Source of the DNA: Tardiphaga sp.
GTDB taxonomy: Bacteria > Pseudomonadota > Alphaproteobacteria > Rhizobiales > Xanthobacteraceae
NCBI GenBank assembly: GCA_030147505.1
Contig: JASBVG010000118.1
Span: 83,894 to 147,893 of the forward strand
DNA: 64,000 nucleotides
Reading direction: 5' to 3'
Shown here: in pieces, positions 63,912 to 64,000 of the stretch
Layout of the letters: each line of letters opens with the position of its first letter
Position numbering within the stretch: the first letter of the stretch is position 1
The notes under the pieces: generated by a model
What the model was told of the DNA's origin: nothing
The model's database searches: none
What the model saw: only the letters and a program-made list of their open reading frames with translations
Program-made: the position numbers and the translations under genes

Positions 63912-64000
63912 TGTCATCGCCCGGCCGTGGGGGGGCCGGGGCGCCCCGCCGCGGGGGAGCGCACAGCCGGCACCGCGAGCCGCCCCCCCCCCCCCCCGCG
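63912..64000. other. Truncated family C repeat running into a poor-quality contig end
   Basis: GTCATCGCCCGG at 63912 is the left end of a family C repeat, but the expected continuation is replaced by G-runs, C-rich blocks and a 15-base or longer C homopolymer near 63983-63997. The rest of the repeat (CTTGACCGGGCGATCCAG) never appears. This looks like assembly or sequencing error at a contig end, not biological sequence. Confidence 0.75.

Noticed and set aside
63960..64000. G-quadruplex or telomere-like C/G-rich tail
   Set aside because: The long homopolymers at the very end of the sequence and the interrupted repeat point to sequencing or assembly error.

Overview
The window looks like a contiguous chromosomal segment of a high-GC alphaproteobacterium, most likely of the Bradyrhizobium / Rhodopseudomonas / Afipia group (Nitrobacteraceae). 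This is an inference from gene content: the alphaproteobacterial cell-cycle regulator GcrA, a PodJ-like polarity protein with a Sel1 tail, a pstSCAB-phoU-phoB operon headed by a Pho box, a CoxSML-type molybdenum hydroxylase, orphan branched-chain amino acid binding proteins, and several families of short palindromic intergenic repeats. No rRNA, tRNA, insertion sequence, phage or CRISPR array was seen. About 55 protein genes are supported, packed tightly. The last ~70 bases are C/G homopolymer-rich and look like a poor-quality contig end.

Layout: 1-5.4 kb holds the end of a YeiH-type membrane protein, a YgiQ radical SAM protein, a small conserved protein, an acetamidase/formamidase and an ABC-F ATPase. 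5.6-8.6 kb is an alanine catabolism unit (Lrp-type regulator divergent from alr-dadA). 8.7-14.0 kb has a form II CoxSML oxidoreductase divergent from a PcaIJ-type CoA transferase. 14.3-22.9 kb holds a chemoreceptor, a nucleobase-type permease coupled to a biuret-hydrolase-like cysteine hydrolase, an SDR, a polysaccharide deacetylase and an OmpA-domain protein with a small membrane partner. 23.3-31.4 kb is the phosphate regulon: a UPF0104 membrane protein next to phoR, then pstS-pstC-pstA-pstB-phoU-phoB behind a three-half-site Pho box. gcrA lies convergent to phoB across a shared terminator and divergent from argD-argF.

34.9-41.4 kb is a beta-oxidation cluster (acyl-CoA dehydrogenase, thiolase, FadJ-type multifunctional enzyme), a SnoaL-like protein and a divergent TetR regulator with two operator-like palindromes. 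41.6-46.0 kb encodes the PodJ-like protein and a membrane-anchored ClpP-fold protein. 46.3-48.0 kb is a TSUP exporter with its TIGR02186 partner. 48.0-51.3 kb and 56.7-59.4 kb carry the two halves of the ligase-associated DNA damage response module (PdeM phosphoesterase plus DEXH helicase; MBL-fold exonuclease plus ATP-dependent DNA ligase). They are separated by two paralogous ABC binding proteins, a duplicated beta-barrel porin and a TPR-methyltransferase. The window closes with a small membrane protein, a MATE exporter, pyrD, a DUF952 protein and an S24/LexA-like regulator.

The most interesting items are the split ligase-associated repair module, the hydrolase-permease operon with a GntR-like operator, a cluster of CcrM-type GANTC sites between gcrA and argD followed by a strong promoter that opens directly into a stem-loop, and the internally duplicated porin. 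At least five dispersed palindromic repeat families sit almost exclusively downstream of genes.
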